A stretch of DNA of 64,000 nucleotides. Origin: Caballeronia fortuita (GTDB taxonomy: Bacteria; Pseudomonadota; Gammaproteobacteria; Burkholderiales; Burkholderiaceae). Positions 9,936-18,135 of this stretch are shown here, piece after piece (within the stretch, counting starts at the first letter, position 1; the number at the start of each line of letters is the position of its first letter). The notes beneath the pieces are model-generated. The model had not been told where the DNA came from. It was given only the letters and a program-made list of their open reading frames with translations, and searched no databases. The position numbers and the translations under genes were made by a program. Location of the stretch: the NCBI RefSeq assembly GCF_001544835.2, contig NZ_FCNX02000004.1, positions 310,001 through 374,000 of the forward strand, written 5' to 3'.

Positions 9936-10768
9936 TGAGCGATCGATACGCGGTCATTGGCAATCCCATCGGGCACACGAAGTCTCCGTTGATCCACGGC
10001 TTCTTTGCGCAGGAGACCGGTCAGGACATGAGCTATGGGGCCATCGAAGGTCCTGTGGAACCTGCCAGCGGCTTTTCCGATACCGTTAAGAGCTTCATTG
10101 AAGCGGGCGGCCGCGGCATGAATGTCACCGCACCGTTCAAACTCGCCGCATTCGCCATGTCGGATGAACGCAGCGAAAGAGCGGAACTCTCGGGCGCGGT
10201 CAACGCGATGAAGTTCGAGGACGGCCGGATCATCGCCGAGAATTTCGATGGCGTCGGTCTCGTGCGCGATATCGAAGTCAACCTGCAACGGCCGATCGCC
10301 GGCAAGCGCGTTCTGATCCTCGGCGCGGGCGGCGCTGCACGCGGGGCGTTGCTGCCGTTCGCCGCGGCGCGACCCGCCGAGCTCGTCGTCGCGAACCGGC
10401 ACGTGGACAAGGCGCGCGCGCTCGTTGAACAGGCCGCGGTGGGCGGATCGATCACTGCGTGCGGCTACGCTGACCTGGAATCGATGGGGCGCTTCGACCT
10501 CGTTGTCAACGCGACATCCGCGAGCCTGACCGGGCAACTGCCGCCGGTGCCAGCAAGTGTCTTCAGCGCCAGCGCAAGCGCCTATGAACTCGCTTACGGC
10601 AAGGGGCTCACGCCTTTCCTGCGGCTGGCGCGCGAGGTAGGCGTGCAAGGCATCGCTGACGGCGTGGGCATGCTGGTCGAACAGGCCGCGGAGGCGTTCG
10701 CATGGTGGCGCGGCGTTCGTCCGCAAACGCGCGCCCTCATCGACCGCCTGACGGTTCCGCTCGATTAA
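9932..10768 (+). CDS. Shikimate dehydrogenase-like protein, first paralogue
   Basis: This 278-residue member of the AroE family starts YAVIGNPIGHTKSPLIHGFF. The catalytic lysine is K70 in MNVTAPFK and the partner aspartate is D106 in NFDGVGL. The NADP-binding loop is LILGAGGAARGALL, followed by ANRHVDKA, whose Arg favours NADP. Biosynthetic AroE reduces 3-dehydroshikimate; copies in catabolic operons oxidise quinate, shikimate or related acids. The location inside a CoA-dependent catabolic operon suggests the latter. The start ATGATG overlaps the CoA-transferase stop. A second, diverged copy lies at 14713-15546. Confidence 0.83.
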   Translation: MMSDRYAVIGNPIGHTKSPLIHGFFAQETGQDMSYGAIEGPVEPASGFSDTVKSFIEAGGRGMNVTAPFKLAAFAMSDERSERAELSGAVNAMKFEDGRIIAENFDGVGLVRDIEVNLQRPIAGKRVLILGAGGAARGALLPFAAARPAELVVANRHVDKARALVEQAAVGGSITACGYADLESMGRFDLVVNATSASLTGQLPPVPASVFSASASAYELAYGKGLTPFLRLAREVGVQGIADGVGMLVEQAAEAFAWWRGVRPQTRALIDRLTVPLD

Positions 10769-10788
10769 CCCCGAGGAGGATAGTTCGC

Positions 10789-11577
10789 ATGCAAGGCGAG
10801 CCATATCGTTTTTGCAGGTACGAAGTCGACGGTCCGCTCCTTACATTGACGATCGACCGGCCCGAAGTTCTCAACTCGCTTCACCCTGACGCGCACCGCG
10901 AACTCGCCGACGCGTTCGACCGCTACGCGGCAGATCCCGCGTTGCGCGTGGCCATCGTCACGGGAGCGGGCGGGCGCGCGTTCTGTGTCGGCACGGACCT
11001 GAAAGCCCTCGATGCCACCGGCGACCATACGAAGCCAGCGACGGGCTTCGCGGGCATCACGCATCGCTTCGACTTGTGGAAGCCGCTGATTGCCGCGGTC
11101 AATGGCCTGTGTCTTGGCGGCGGCATGGAAATTCTTGCCGCGTGCGATCTCGCCGTCGCGGCCGATCATGCGCAATTCGGCCTTCCCGAGCCACGCGTCG
11201 GTCTTGCGGCGCTGGGCGGCGGCCTCCTGCAGCGCCTGCCCAGACAGATCGGCATGAAGGACGCCATGGCGCTGGTGCTCACCGCCAGACGCATTTCGGC
11301 GCAAGAGGCGCGTCGCATTGGCCTGATCAACGAGATCGTGCCCGCAGCCGACCTGATGAGCCGGGCACGTGCGCTAGCCGATGACATCCTGGCCTGTGCG
11401 CCGCTCGCCATTCAGGCCTCGAAGCAGGTGATGCTGAGAAGCCTCGCACAGGCTGACCTTGCATCGACGATGCACGAAGATTATCCGCTCGCGCAACGCA
11501 TGCTCGCCAGCGACGACGCGCGGGAGGGTCCCAAGGCGTTCGCTGAAAAGCGTCTGCCGCGGTGGACCGGCCAATAG
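10789..11577 (+). CDS. Enoyl-CoA hydratase/isomerase family protein
   Basis: This 262-residue crotonase-fold protein has the substrate-binding segment GAGGRAFCVGTDLKAL and the oxyanion-hole glycines in NGLCLGGGMEILAACDL. The second catalytic region GLPEPRVGLAALGGGLLQRLP retains a Glu (PEPRVG) at one of the usual acid positions. It may hydrate, isomerise or cleave a CoA thioester. It has a GAGGAGG-type ribosome-binding site and lies 20 bp after the aroE-like gene, within the same operon as the MaoC hydratase. The MaoC and crotonase types have opposite stereochemistry in hydration, so the two may act in sequence or on different intermediates. Confidence 0.84.
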   Translation: MQGEPYRFCRYEVDGPLLTLTIDRPEVLNSLHPDAHRELADAFDRYAADPALRVAIVTGAGGRAFCVGTDLKALDATGDHTKPATGFAGITHRFDLWKPLIAAVNGLCLGGGMEILAACDLAVAADHAQFGLPEPRVGLAALGGGLLQRLPRQIGMKDAMALVLTARRISAQEARRIGLINEIVPAADLMSRARALADDILACAPLAIQASKQVMLRSLAQADLASTMHEDYPLAQRMLASDDAREGPKAFAEKRLPRWTGQ

Positions 11578-11645
11578 CCGGCGAATGCATTCATCCCTCG
11601 ATCGGACCGCTCGAAGAAGCGGCCTTAAATCTACCGGAGACGCAA

Positions 11646-12965
11646 GTGACGCCGCAAGAACAGACACTGAACGGTGACGCCGCCGTTTGCACGGAAGATA
11701 TCGATGACAAGCGGATGGCGAACCGCGCGGCGCTGAGCAGCATTGCGGGTTCGGCGCTCGAATGGCTCGATTTCGCCGCTTACGGAGCCATTGCGGCAAC
11801 GGTCCTTCCACAGCTCTTCTTTTCCGCTAGTGACGCGACCACGGCCACGCTCGCCGCGTTTGCGACTTTCTCGGTGGGGTTTGTCGCTCGGCCGCTGGGT
11901 GGTCTGATCTGCGGCGCGCTGGGCGACCGCGTCGGCCGCCGCAACATGCTCGTCTTTACGTTCCTGCTGATGGGCGTTTGCTCGTTCCTGATCGGCGTGC
12001 TGCCCACTTATGCATCGATTGGCGTGCTCGCTCCCGTGGCGCTCGTCATTCTGCGATTCATGCAGGGCTTTGCCCTTGGCGGCGAAGTCACCGGCAGCCA
12101 GTTGCTCACGATGGAGCATGCGCCGAAGAACCGCCGCGGCTTTTACAGCTCCTTCATCGCGATGGGCTCCCCGCTGGCCCAGGTGTTGGCGAATGCGGTT
12201 CTATTCGGCGTCGCCGCGATCGTCACGAACGAACAGTTCCTGAGATTTGGCTGGCGTATTCCGTTTCTCTTCAGCTTCCTGCTGGTGGCGATCGGCCTGT
12301 TCATCCGCATGCGGATCTCGGAAACGCCCGCATTCGAAGCGCAAATGAAGCAGAAGCGTTCTGGACGCGCGCAATCGAAGGCCGGTTTCGGCGAACATGG
12401 CGGCACGATACTGCGTCTCATGATGGTGTGGGCCGCCGTGTCGATCGCTTATTTCATCGCGACGGTATTCATTCTTTCCTATGTGACGGGCAAGCTCGGC
12501 GTATCGAAGCAGACGGCGTTTGCGATTCTCATCGTCGCGCATCTTTGCTCGATGGTCGCGATGGGCTTCGGCGGCGCGCTTTGCGACCGCATCGGACGGC
12601 GACGCGCCATGCTGGTCGGTTCGCGATCCATGCTTGTCGCGTTCATCGTTTTCTTCCCGCTGATTCTGAGCGGGCATGTCGTGCTGATTGGCCTGGCCAT
12701 CGTCTTTCTGCTGTGCGCGGCGCAATTCCATGCGGGTGTGCAGCCCGCCTATTTCGCCGAGGCGTTTCCCACGGAGTTCCGTTATCGCGGTTCCGCCGTT
12801 GCCTATAACCTCGCGGTCGTGATCGGCAGCAGCGCGCCGTTCGCCGCGACGCTGATCCAGGCGCACACGGCAGGCGCCACCTGGCCAATCGTCGCGCTCG
12901 GCATTGTGTTCAATCTGCTCTCGATGTGGGCGATCCATGCTGGCCCGGAAAGTCACGGAGCGTGA
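11646..12965 (+). CDS. MHS-family MFS metabolite:H+ symporter (first)
   Basis: This 439-residue inner-membrane transporter of the MHS branch (relatives of shikimate, citrate, alpha-ketoglutarate and proline/betaine carriers) has about 12 membrane segments. It shows the family phrases GSALEWLDFAAYGAIAAT, the loop GDRVGRRNML, RFMQGFALGGEVTG and a second loop DRIGRRRAML. The likely start is the GTG at 11646, preceded by GGAGA; the frame is open further upstream without a better site. It probably brings the operon's substrate, an organic acid, into the cell. Its stop is 1 bp before the small remnant ORF at 12967. Confidence 0.85.
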   Translation: MTPQEQTLNGDAAVCTEDIDDKRMANRAALSSIAGSALEWLDFAAYGAIAATVLPQLFFSASDATTATLAAFATFSVGFVARPLGGLICGALGDRVGRRNMLVFTFLLMGVCSFLIGVLPTYASIGVLAPVALVILRFMQGFALGGEVTGSQLLTMEHAPKNRRGFYSSFIAMGSPLAQVLANAVLFGVAAIVTNEQFLRFGWRIPFLFSFLLVAIGLFIRMRISETPAFEAQMKQKRSGRAQSKAGFGEHGGTILRLMMVWAAVSIAYFIATVFILSYVTGKLGVSKQTAFAILIVAHLCSMVAMGFGGALCDRIGRRRAMLVGSRSMLVAFIVFFPLILSGHVVLIGLAIVFLLCAAQFHAGVQPAYFAEAFPTEFRYRGSAVAYNLAVVIGSSAPFAATLIQAHTAGATWPIVALGIVFNLLSMWAIHAGPESHGA

Positions 12966-12966
12966 C

Positions 12967-13080
12967 ATGACAAAGACGCGCATTGCTGTTGCAGGCGCCA
13001 TCACCGAAGCGATCGTCAATTCCGCGAAAACAGGCGCATTGGTCGAGACGGCATCGTTGAATTTAACGTCACGGATTTAG
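12967..13080 (+). pseudogene. Internally deleted Gfo/Idh/MocA-type oxidoreductase remnant (37 codons)
   Basis: A 37-codon ORF begins 2 bp after the MHS stop. Residues 1-11, MTKTRIAVAGA, are the usual start of Gfo/Idh/MocA oxidoreductases, just before the expected GxGxxG. The next residues, ITEAIVNSAKTGALVETAS, match the typical C-terminal helix of the same family (pattern ...EAI..SA.TG..VE). The central ~300 residues are missing and the reading frame is kept across the junction, then a stop follows. I read this as an in-frame internal deletion of a formerly functional operon gene. A database search of both ends against one full-length homologue would confirm it. Confidence 0.55.
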
Positions 13081-13100
13081 AGTACACATTGGATGGAAGA

Positions 13101-13538
13101 ATGAAAACGTTTCTTATGTTGCACGGTATCAACCACAACATGTTCGGCAAGCGAGATCCCGTTCAATACGGCACGGCCACGCTCGCCGACATCGACGCGA
13201 AACTGCACGCGCTCGCAGGAGAACTCGGCGTGAAGGTCGAAAGCTATCAGACCAACAGCGAGGGCAACATGTGCGAACGCATCCATCAGGCGTTCACCGA
13301 CAAGGTCGATGGCGTGCTCATCAATGCGGGTGCATGGACGCACTACAGTTACGGCATCCGCGACGCACTCGCCATTCTGACCGTGCCCGTCGTGGAGATT
13401 CATATGTCGAACATCCACGCACGTGAGGCCTTCCGCCATCATTCGGTGTTCGCCGAAATCGTCAAGGGCCAGATTTGCGGATTCGGCATAGAAAGCTATT
13501 CCCTCGGTCTGCGGGCGGTGGTGTCCGCGGCTGCCTGA
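13101..13538 (+). CDS. aroQ: Type II 3-dehydroquinate dehydratase (catabolic-type AroQ)
   Basis: This 145-residue flavodoxin-like dehydratase interconverts 3-dehydroquinate and 3-dehydroshikimate. The catalytic set, in Mycobacterium tuberculosis numbering, is present: N11 in the first loop, R18, Y23, N75 and H81 (INAGAWTH), H101 (EIHMSNIHARE) and R112 (AFRHHS). The first loop reads LHGINHNMFGKRDP instead of the usual LNGPNLNLLGxREP, so it is a diverged member. The start at 13101 has GGAAG just upstream. It sits between two gene remnants and downstream of an MHS transporter, suggesting a quinate/shikimate catabolic role rather than biosynthesis. Confidence 0.86.
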   Translation: MKTFLMLHGINHNMFGKRDPVQYGTATLADIDAKLHALAGELGVKVESYQTNSEGNMCERIHQAFTDKVDGVLINAGAWTHYSYGIRDALAILTVPVVEIHMSNIHAREAFRHHSVFAEIVKGQICGFGIESYSLGLRAVVSAAA

Positions 13539-13585
13539 CAGGACAGGCTGCGTCGAGTGCAGGTCGAATCCATACGGAGACGGCG

Positions 13586-13866
13586 ATCATCATCGGCAAC
13601 GAACAGGACCTCACGCGCGCAGTGCTCGACGAGTTAGCGCGTGCGCCCGACGCGCGCTATCGGGAAATCATGTCGGCGGTGGTGCGTCATCTGCACGATC
13701 TGGCCCGGGAAGTTCGGCTCACCGAGGCCGAGTTTCATCAGGCCTGCGCCGTCGTGGCGAAGCTCGAGCAACTCAGCAACTCAGCACGGCATCTCACAAC
13801 GAAGTGGTGTTGACGGCCGGATCGCTCGGACTGTCATCGCTGATTTGCCTGCTCAATAATCAGATC
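13586..13866 (+). pseudogene. Frameshifted, truncated intradiol (catechol/hydroxyquinol 1,2-) dioxygenase remnant
   Basis: The first frame encodes TRAVLDELARAPDARYREIM followed by SAVVRHLHDLAREVRLTEAE, the N-terminal helical domain of catechol or hydroxyquinol 1,2-dioxygenases. It stops at about 13813. The next frame continues with HNEVVLTAGSLGLSSLICLL, the family's following segment. The break is explained by an 8 bp tandem duplication, CAACTCAG at 13769-13776 and 13777-13784; removing one copy restores one frame (KLEQLSTASHNEVVL). Homology ends near 13866, so the iron-binding catalytic domain is missing. No ATG lies at the expected start: GGAGA at 13576-13580 is followed by ATC codons from 13586. 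Confidence 0.72.
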
Positions 13867-13918
13867 TCCAGTGAATCGACGTGCCGCCGAAGTCCTGATC
13901 TCTCTCGCGCACGTTGCC

Positions 13919-14698
13919 TTACGCGGCATCCCACGCGCGGCGCAGGAACGCCGCGCTTTCGCGCATTCCGATCACGGGATCTCCGTCGATGCCGCACTCG
14001 CTGCTGAGCAAACCGGTATAGCCACCTGCCTTGAGGTGCCCGAAGAAAGCCGCATAGTCGTACGAGCCGGTCCCGGGATTGAGTCGTCCCGTATCAGCAA
14101 GATGCACGTGCGCTAAGGATCCGGCATGCGCGTTCACTTCGCCCAGCGGCTCGGCCTCTTCGTCCATATGATAGAAATCCGCGAGCGCGCGCACCTCCGG
14201 ACGATTCAGCGTGTGCGCCAGTCGCGCGCCATCCGCTACGCTATTGACGAGCGTCGATTCTTTGCGATTGAGCGGCTCGATGACAAGCGTCGTGCCACAC
14301 CCGCACAGCGCGTCAGCGCACCAATCCAGCGCGTGAAGGAAGTCGTCCTCTGCGTCGCGCCTGGTCCAGCCGTCGGGAATGTTGCGCGTCCAGCCGCTTC
14401 CTAGCACGACCACACGGGCGTTTGCCATCGCAAGCAAATGCACCACGCGATCGAAATAAGCGCGGTTGCGTGCATCGTTTTTGTCCGGCCCGACGAGCCG
14501 GAAGTCATGAGGAAACAGGTAGCTGAATGCGAGAGCCGGCAGCGGCAGCGCCTTGATCAGTGACTTCGCCTGCGCGAACGCGGCGTCGTCCTCAATGTGC
14601 AGCGGAACGAGTTGAGCCTCGATATAGTCGAGGCCCGCCTGCTGCATGAGCGGCGCATGGCGAAGAGGTCCGCACCAGCCGAGAAGGGGTGTGATCAT
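13919..14698 (-). CDS. Sugar phosphate isomerase/epimerase-type TIM-barrel protein, possibly dehydroshikimate dehydratase-like
   Basis: This ~259-residue TIM barrel belongs to the xylose isomerase-like/AP endonuclease 2 fold. Likely metal ligands are the Glu of VIEPLNRKES, the Asp of ALADFYHMDEE, a later His (AHVHLADTG) and the Glu of LLSSECGIDG. The family includes hydroxypyruvate isomerases, inosose dehydratases and 3-dehydroshikimate dehydratases (QuiC). The adjacent shikimate dehydrogenase and dehydroquinate dehydratase genes favour the last, but the protein is shorter than two-domain QuiC, so this is inference. The start could be the ATG at 14698, or a TTG at 14716 whose codon overlaps the stop of the upstream gene; neither has a clear ribosome-binding site. 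Confidence 0.7.
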   Translation of the reverse strand: MITPLLGWCGPLRHAPLMQQAGLDYIEAQLVPLHIEDDAAFAQAKSLIKALPLPALAFSYLFPHDFRLVGPDKNDARNRAYFDRVVHLLAMANARVVVLGSGWTRNIPDGWTRRDAEDDFLHALDWCADALCGCGTTLVIEPLNRKESTLVNSVADGARLAHTLNRPEVRALADFYHMDEEAEPLGEVNAHAGSLAHVHLADTGRLNPGTGSYDYAAFFGHLKAGGYTGLLSSECGIDGDPVIGMRESAAFLRRAWDAA

Positions 14699-14712
14699 GT
14701 CGACGATGGAGA

Positions 14713-15546
14713 TCAATAGCTGAGCGTAGCGAGCGAGCGCAGAACATCGGGCGTCGTCGTCGGGAAGCCGAAGAATTCGAGGTAGGCAGGAATCTGCTCG
14801 AACAACATGTCCGAGCCGACCTGAAAGCGGCAGCCGCGCCTCTGTGCGGCCTTGAGAAACGCAGTCATCTCCGCTTTCATTACCACCTCCCCTACGAAGG
14901 TCTCGGGTGATATGCGCTCGACGTCGACCGGAAGCGGATCGCCTTCGCTCATACCCATGGGTGTGGCATTGACGACCAGGTCGTAGCCGGCCGGATCGTT
15001 GCTGCTTGTGCTCAGTTCGAGTCCCGGATAGTGCGCCGCGAGCCGGTCTCTTAACCCTTGAGCGGATTCGGGACGCGCGTCGTACAGCGCGAGCGATGCA
15101 ATGCCCGCTGCCGCCAGCGATGCCGCGATGGCGGAGCCCACGCCACCCGCGCCCACGACGAGCGCGCGTGCGCCTTCGAGCCGGCAGCCCTTGCGCCGTA
15201 CGCCGCGCACGAAGCCTTCACCATCGAACATGTCGCCAATGAGTCGCCCGTCTTCAGCGCGGCGCACGGCGTTGCAGGAACCGGCAATTTTCACGGCGGG
15301 CGAGACTTCGTCAAGCAGGCCGACGGTTGTAACCTTGTGCGGCATCGTGATCAGCGCACCACGAACATTTTCCAGCTGAAAGACCGAGCGCAGAAACTCA
15401 GGGAACGGCCCGGCCTTGCATCCCATCGGGACGACGACTGCATCGATGTCCGCATGGTCGAAGTACGGGTTGTAGATCATTGGCGCCTTGAACGAATGCG
15501 TCGGAAATCCGATGTGCGCGATGATGGCGGTGTTGCCGGTGATCAT
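14713..15546 (-). CDS. Shikimate dehydrogenase-like protein, second paralogue
   Basis: This 277-residue AroE-family protein starts MITGNTAIIAHIGFPTHSFK. The catalytic lysine is K71 in ALITMPHK and the aspartate D108 in GDMFDGEGF. The nucleotide loop is LVVGAGGVGSAIAASLAAAG, followed by LYDARPES; the Asp after the second strand favours NAD over NADP, as in quinate/shikimate dehydrogenases used for degradation. It is only distantly similar to the copy at 9932, so this is not a recent duplication. GGAGAC precedes the ATG. It is in a leftward operon between the MHS transporter and the TIM-barrel gene. Confidence 0.82.
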   Translation of the reverse strand: MITGNTAIIAHIGFPTHSFKAPMIYNPYFDHADIDAVVVPMGCKAGPFPEFLRSVFQLENVRGALITMPHKVTTVGLLDEVSPAVKIAGSCNAVRRAEDGRLIGDMFDGEGFVRGVRRKGCRLEGARALVVGAGGVGSAIAASLAAAGIASLALYDARPESAQGLRDRLAAHYPGLELSTSSNDPAGYDLVVNATPMGMSEGDPLPVDVERISPETFVGEVVMKAEMTAFLKAAQRRGCRFQVGSDMLFEQIPAYLEFFGFPTTTPDVLRSLATLSY

Positions 15547-15616
15547 TCATGTCTCCGTTGATGCTCGTACAACAAACCAGGGACGGGCACCGCGTTGAAG
15601 GTGCCCGTTCAACGCG

Positions 15617-17062
15617 TCAGCGGGTCTGCATCGCTGCCTTTGCGAGTCGCGCCTCGTCTAGCGCCTCTTCGCGCAGCGCGTCGTATTGCTCTTTTGAAAT
15701 GGGCACTGCATCCTTTCTGCCAAGATCGCTGAGACGCACGCGATAGGTCTCCCGTGCGCTCCATGCGGCCAGCGCCGAGATGACCGTGACGCCGAGTGTG
15801 ATCGAGCCGATCAGCATCGGAACACTATGCGATCCAGGTGGAGCGACAGCCGCGAAAAGCGCGGGAAGCAGGGCTGTGATGGTGGTGCCGATGTTCTGCG
15901 CGATTGCCATTGCGGAGACGCGAAATCGGGTGGGGAAAAGTTCCGGGTAATAACCGGGGAAGATCGCGTTATAGCCTTGGTAGACCACTCCCCACATCAG
16001 GATCGACATGACGAAGGCGATCGGAAGATTGTGGATGCTAATCGCGTAAAGATACGCATAAGACAGCAAGCCAGACGCAAGGGCACCGAAAATGATCGGA
16101 ACACGGCGTCCAATGCGATCGGAGAGATTCCCGACGAATGGAATGACGAGGACCGCCACGATATTCCCCACCACGGGGATCCACAGATACACGCTTGCGT
16201 GGAAGTTGATTCCATAGGAGGGCTGCACGGCATATGCGGCACCGAAGACCGTTGCGACGACCGGGATCACGTTCATGAAAGCCATGCACACGACACGAAG
16301 CATGTCGGGCCAGCTGTACTTGAATGCTTCGAGAACCGGCGCACGAGACACTTGGCCGCTGTCGTCTTCCTTCTTGAATGCCGCCGTCTCGTCGACTTCG
16401 CGACGGATAATGAAGCCGGCGATCAGCACGCCCGCACTCAGCAGAAAGGGAATGCGCCAGCCCCACGAGACAAACGCATCCTCGGGCATATAGTAAGCGA
16501 GCGGGAGGAAAACGGCGGCCGCGAGAATTTGGCCGGCTTGCACGCCTTGCAGCGTGAAGCTCGCAAAGTAGCCGCGCCGACCGAACGGTGCCTGCTCCAT
16601 GATCATCGAGCTCGCGCCGGAAATTTCACCCGCCACCGCGAAACCTTGAACGAGCCGCAAAATCACCAGGAGCGCAGGGGCAAGGACGCCCACCGATTGA
16701 TAGGTCGGCAACAGGCCGACGGCCATCGTTGAAAAGCCCATGAGAAACATGCAAATCAGCAGTACAGTCTTGCGACCGTGCGTGTCGCCCCAATGCCCTA
16801 GAAAAAAGGCGCCGATTGGGCGTGCCACGTAGCCCACCCCGTAAGTCGCGAGCGAGGCAACGATAGCAATCTTGGGATCGCCTTTGGGGAAAAAGATTTG
16901 CGGAAAGATCAGCGCGGCAGCCTGCGCGTAGATGAAGAAATCGTAGTACTCCAAGGCGGATCCTATCCATCCGCTAGCTCGCGCCTTGCGTGCCTGTTTT
17001 CGGGCTCGCTCATCCATGAGCCCGTCGTTCACCCCGCCTTGACGCGGCAGTCCTTGTTCCAT
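15617..17062 (-). CDS. MHS-family MFS metabolite:H+ symporter (second, shikimate transporter-like)
   Basis: This 481-residue membrane transporter has the MHS signature ASGWIGSALEYYDFFIYAQA near the N-terminus, the loop GDTHGRKTVL, RLVQGFAVAGEISG, and a second loop SDRIGRRVPI. About 12 membrane segments are evident and the tail after the last one is charged. Relatives carry shikimate, quinate or other carboxylates; the downstream shikimate dehydrogenase supports an alicyclic acid. CAGGAGA sits upstream of the ATG at 17060-17062. It is divergent from the LysR gene at 17221 and likely controlled by it. Confidence 0.84.
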   Translation of the reverse strand: MEQGLPRQGGVNDGLMDERARKQARKARASGWIGSALEYYDFFIYAQAAALIFPQIFFPKGDPKIAIVASLATYGVGYVARPIGAFFLGHWGDTHGRKTVLLICMFLMGFSTMAVGLLPTYQSVGVLAPALLVILRLVQGFAVAGEISGASSMIMEQAPFGRRGYFASFTLQGVQAGQILAAAVFLPLAYYMPEDAFVSWGWRIPFLLSAGVLIAGFIIRREVDETAAFKKEDDSGQVSRAPVLEAFKYSWPDMLRVVCMAFMNVIPVVATVFGAAYAVQPSYGINFHASVYLWIPVVGNIVAVLVIPFVGNLSDRIGRRVPIIFGALASGLLSYAYLYAISIHNLPIAFVMSILMWGVVYQGYNAIFPGYYPELFPTRFRVSAMAIAQNIGTTITALLPALFAAVAPPGSHSVPMLIGSITLGVTVISALAAWSARETYRVRLSDLGRKDAVPISKEQYDALREEALDEARLAKAAMQTR

Positions 17063-17220
17063 GAACGTCTCCTGATTCGATTTACTGGAGCAGCATCGTT
17101 GGCTGCGTCTCTGGTGGCATGGTCTAGTTGCATCGCGCGACCGCTAAATCCGAATTCAAGATACGCAGTTGTTTTCGCACTGGCAATGCAATGACTACAA
17201 TAGGGGCATTGCGTTGAACA
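17063..17220. promoter_or_regulatory. Divergent MHS/LysR promoter region with shared operator-like motif
   Basis: This 158 bp lies between the second MHS transporter gene and the LysR gene. It contains CAATGCAATGA at 17184-17194 and ATTGCGTT at 17208-17215, close to the LysR start. The reverse complement of the first and the direct form of the second also occur next to each other at 6839-6856, upstream of the panE-like operon. The placement fits autorepression by a LysR protein that also activates both catabolic operons. Confidence 0.5.
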
Positions 17221-18135
17221 ATGATCGACATGACTACGTCCGAGTTGCCTGATCTGAAGCTTCTTCAGCTCTTCGACTTGCTGTACGACGTTCGCAGCGT
17301 CACCCGCGCAGCGGAACAGCTAGGACAGGCCCAGCCTACCGTCAGCATCTGGCTTGCGCGTCTGCGCGATTATCTACAGGACCCGCTGTTTGTGCGCACG
17401 CCGGCCGGCATGACGCCCACGCCGCAGGCGGACGCGCTGATCGGCCCATGTCGAGAAATCCTGGAGTCGTTGCGTCGGTTCTCCTCGTGGGATTTCTCGT
17501 TCGATCCGATGACAGCGAAGCGGCGGTTTCGTATTTGCATGACCGATGCGAGCCACATCACGCTGCTTCCGCGAATGCTTGCGCATGTACGTGCGCAAGC
17601 GCCAGGCATTCGGCTCGAGGCCGCGCGCATAGACGGCAACACGGAACGCGCGCTGGAATCTGGCGAAGCCGATCTCGCGATCGGGTATGTCCCATGGCTC
17701 GGGAGCGGCATGTTCCAACAACAGCTTTATATGCAGGATTGGGTCTGCCTGGTCGCTCCGAGCCATCCCCGTATTCGTGCGAGGTTGACTCTCAAACAGT
17801 ATTGCAGCGAGGGGCACGTCATCATTGCCGCGGGCACAGGCGCTCAACTGCTGGAGCAGGCCCTTTTGCGCGAGGACATCGAGCGCGATGTTGTGCTTGA
17901 ACTTCCCGGGATGCTCGGACTCGGATCGATCGTCAAGTCCACCGACCTTATCGCCACCTTGCCGCGAAACATCGGTGAAACGCTAGCGCGGGTGAACGAC
18001 TTGACCGCCCATACGTGCCCGTTTCCGGTTGACAGATTCGCCGTGCGGCAGCACTGGCATGCAAAGTACCATCACGAGGCAGGTAATCGCTGGCTGCGCT
18101 CGGTCGTGGCCGATCTTTTCTTGAGCACCAATTAG
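17221..18135 (+). CDS. LysR-family regulator of the shikimate-type catabolic locus
   Basis: This 304-residue protein has an N-terminal winged helix: PDLKLLQLFDLLYDVRSVTR, then RAAEQLGQAQPTVSIWLARL. It resembles the NodD/NahR/LinR branch more than the common CbbR branch. The C-terminal two-lobed effector domain begins around residue 95 (RFRICMTDASHITLLP), the phrase characteristic of that branch. Divergent orientation to the MHS-aroE-TIM-barrel operon makes it the probable local regulator, with an alicyclic or aromatic acid as inducer (inference). Two ATGs, at 17221 and 17230, are possible starts. Confidence 0.82.
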   Translation: MIDMTTSELPDLKLLQLFDLLYDVRSVTRAAEQLGQAQPTVSIWLARLRDYLQDPLFVRTPAGMTPTPQADALIGPCREILESLRRFSSWDFSFDPMTAKRRFRICMTDASHITLLPRMLAHVRAQAPGIRLEAARIDGNTERALESGEADLAIGYVPWLGSGMFQQQLYMQDWVCLVAPSHPRIRARLTLKQYCSEGHVIIAAGTGAQLLEQALLREDIERDVVLELPGMLGLGSIVKSTDLIATLPRNIGETLARVNDLTAHTCPFPVDRFAVRQHWHAKYHHEAGNRWLRSVVADLFLSTN

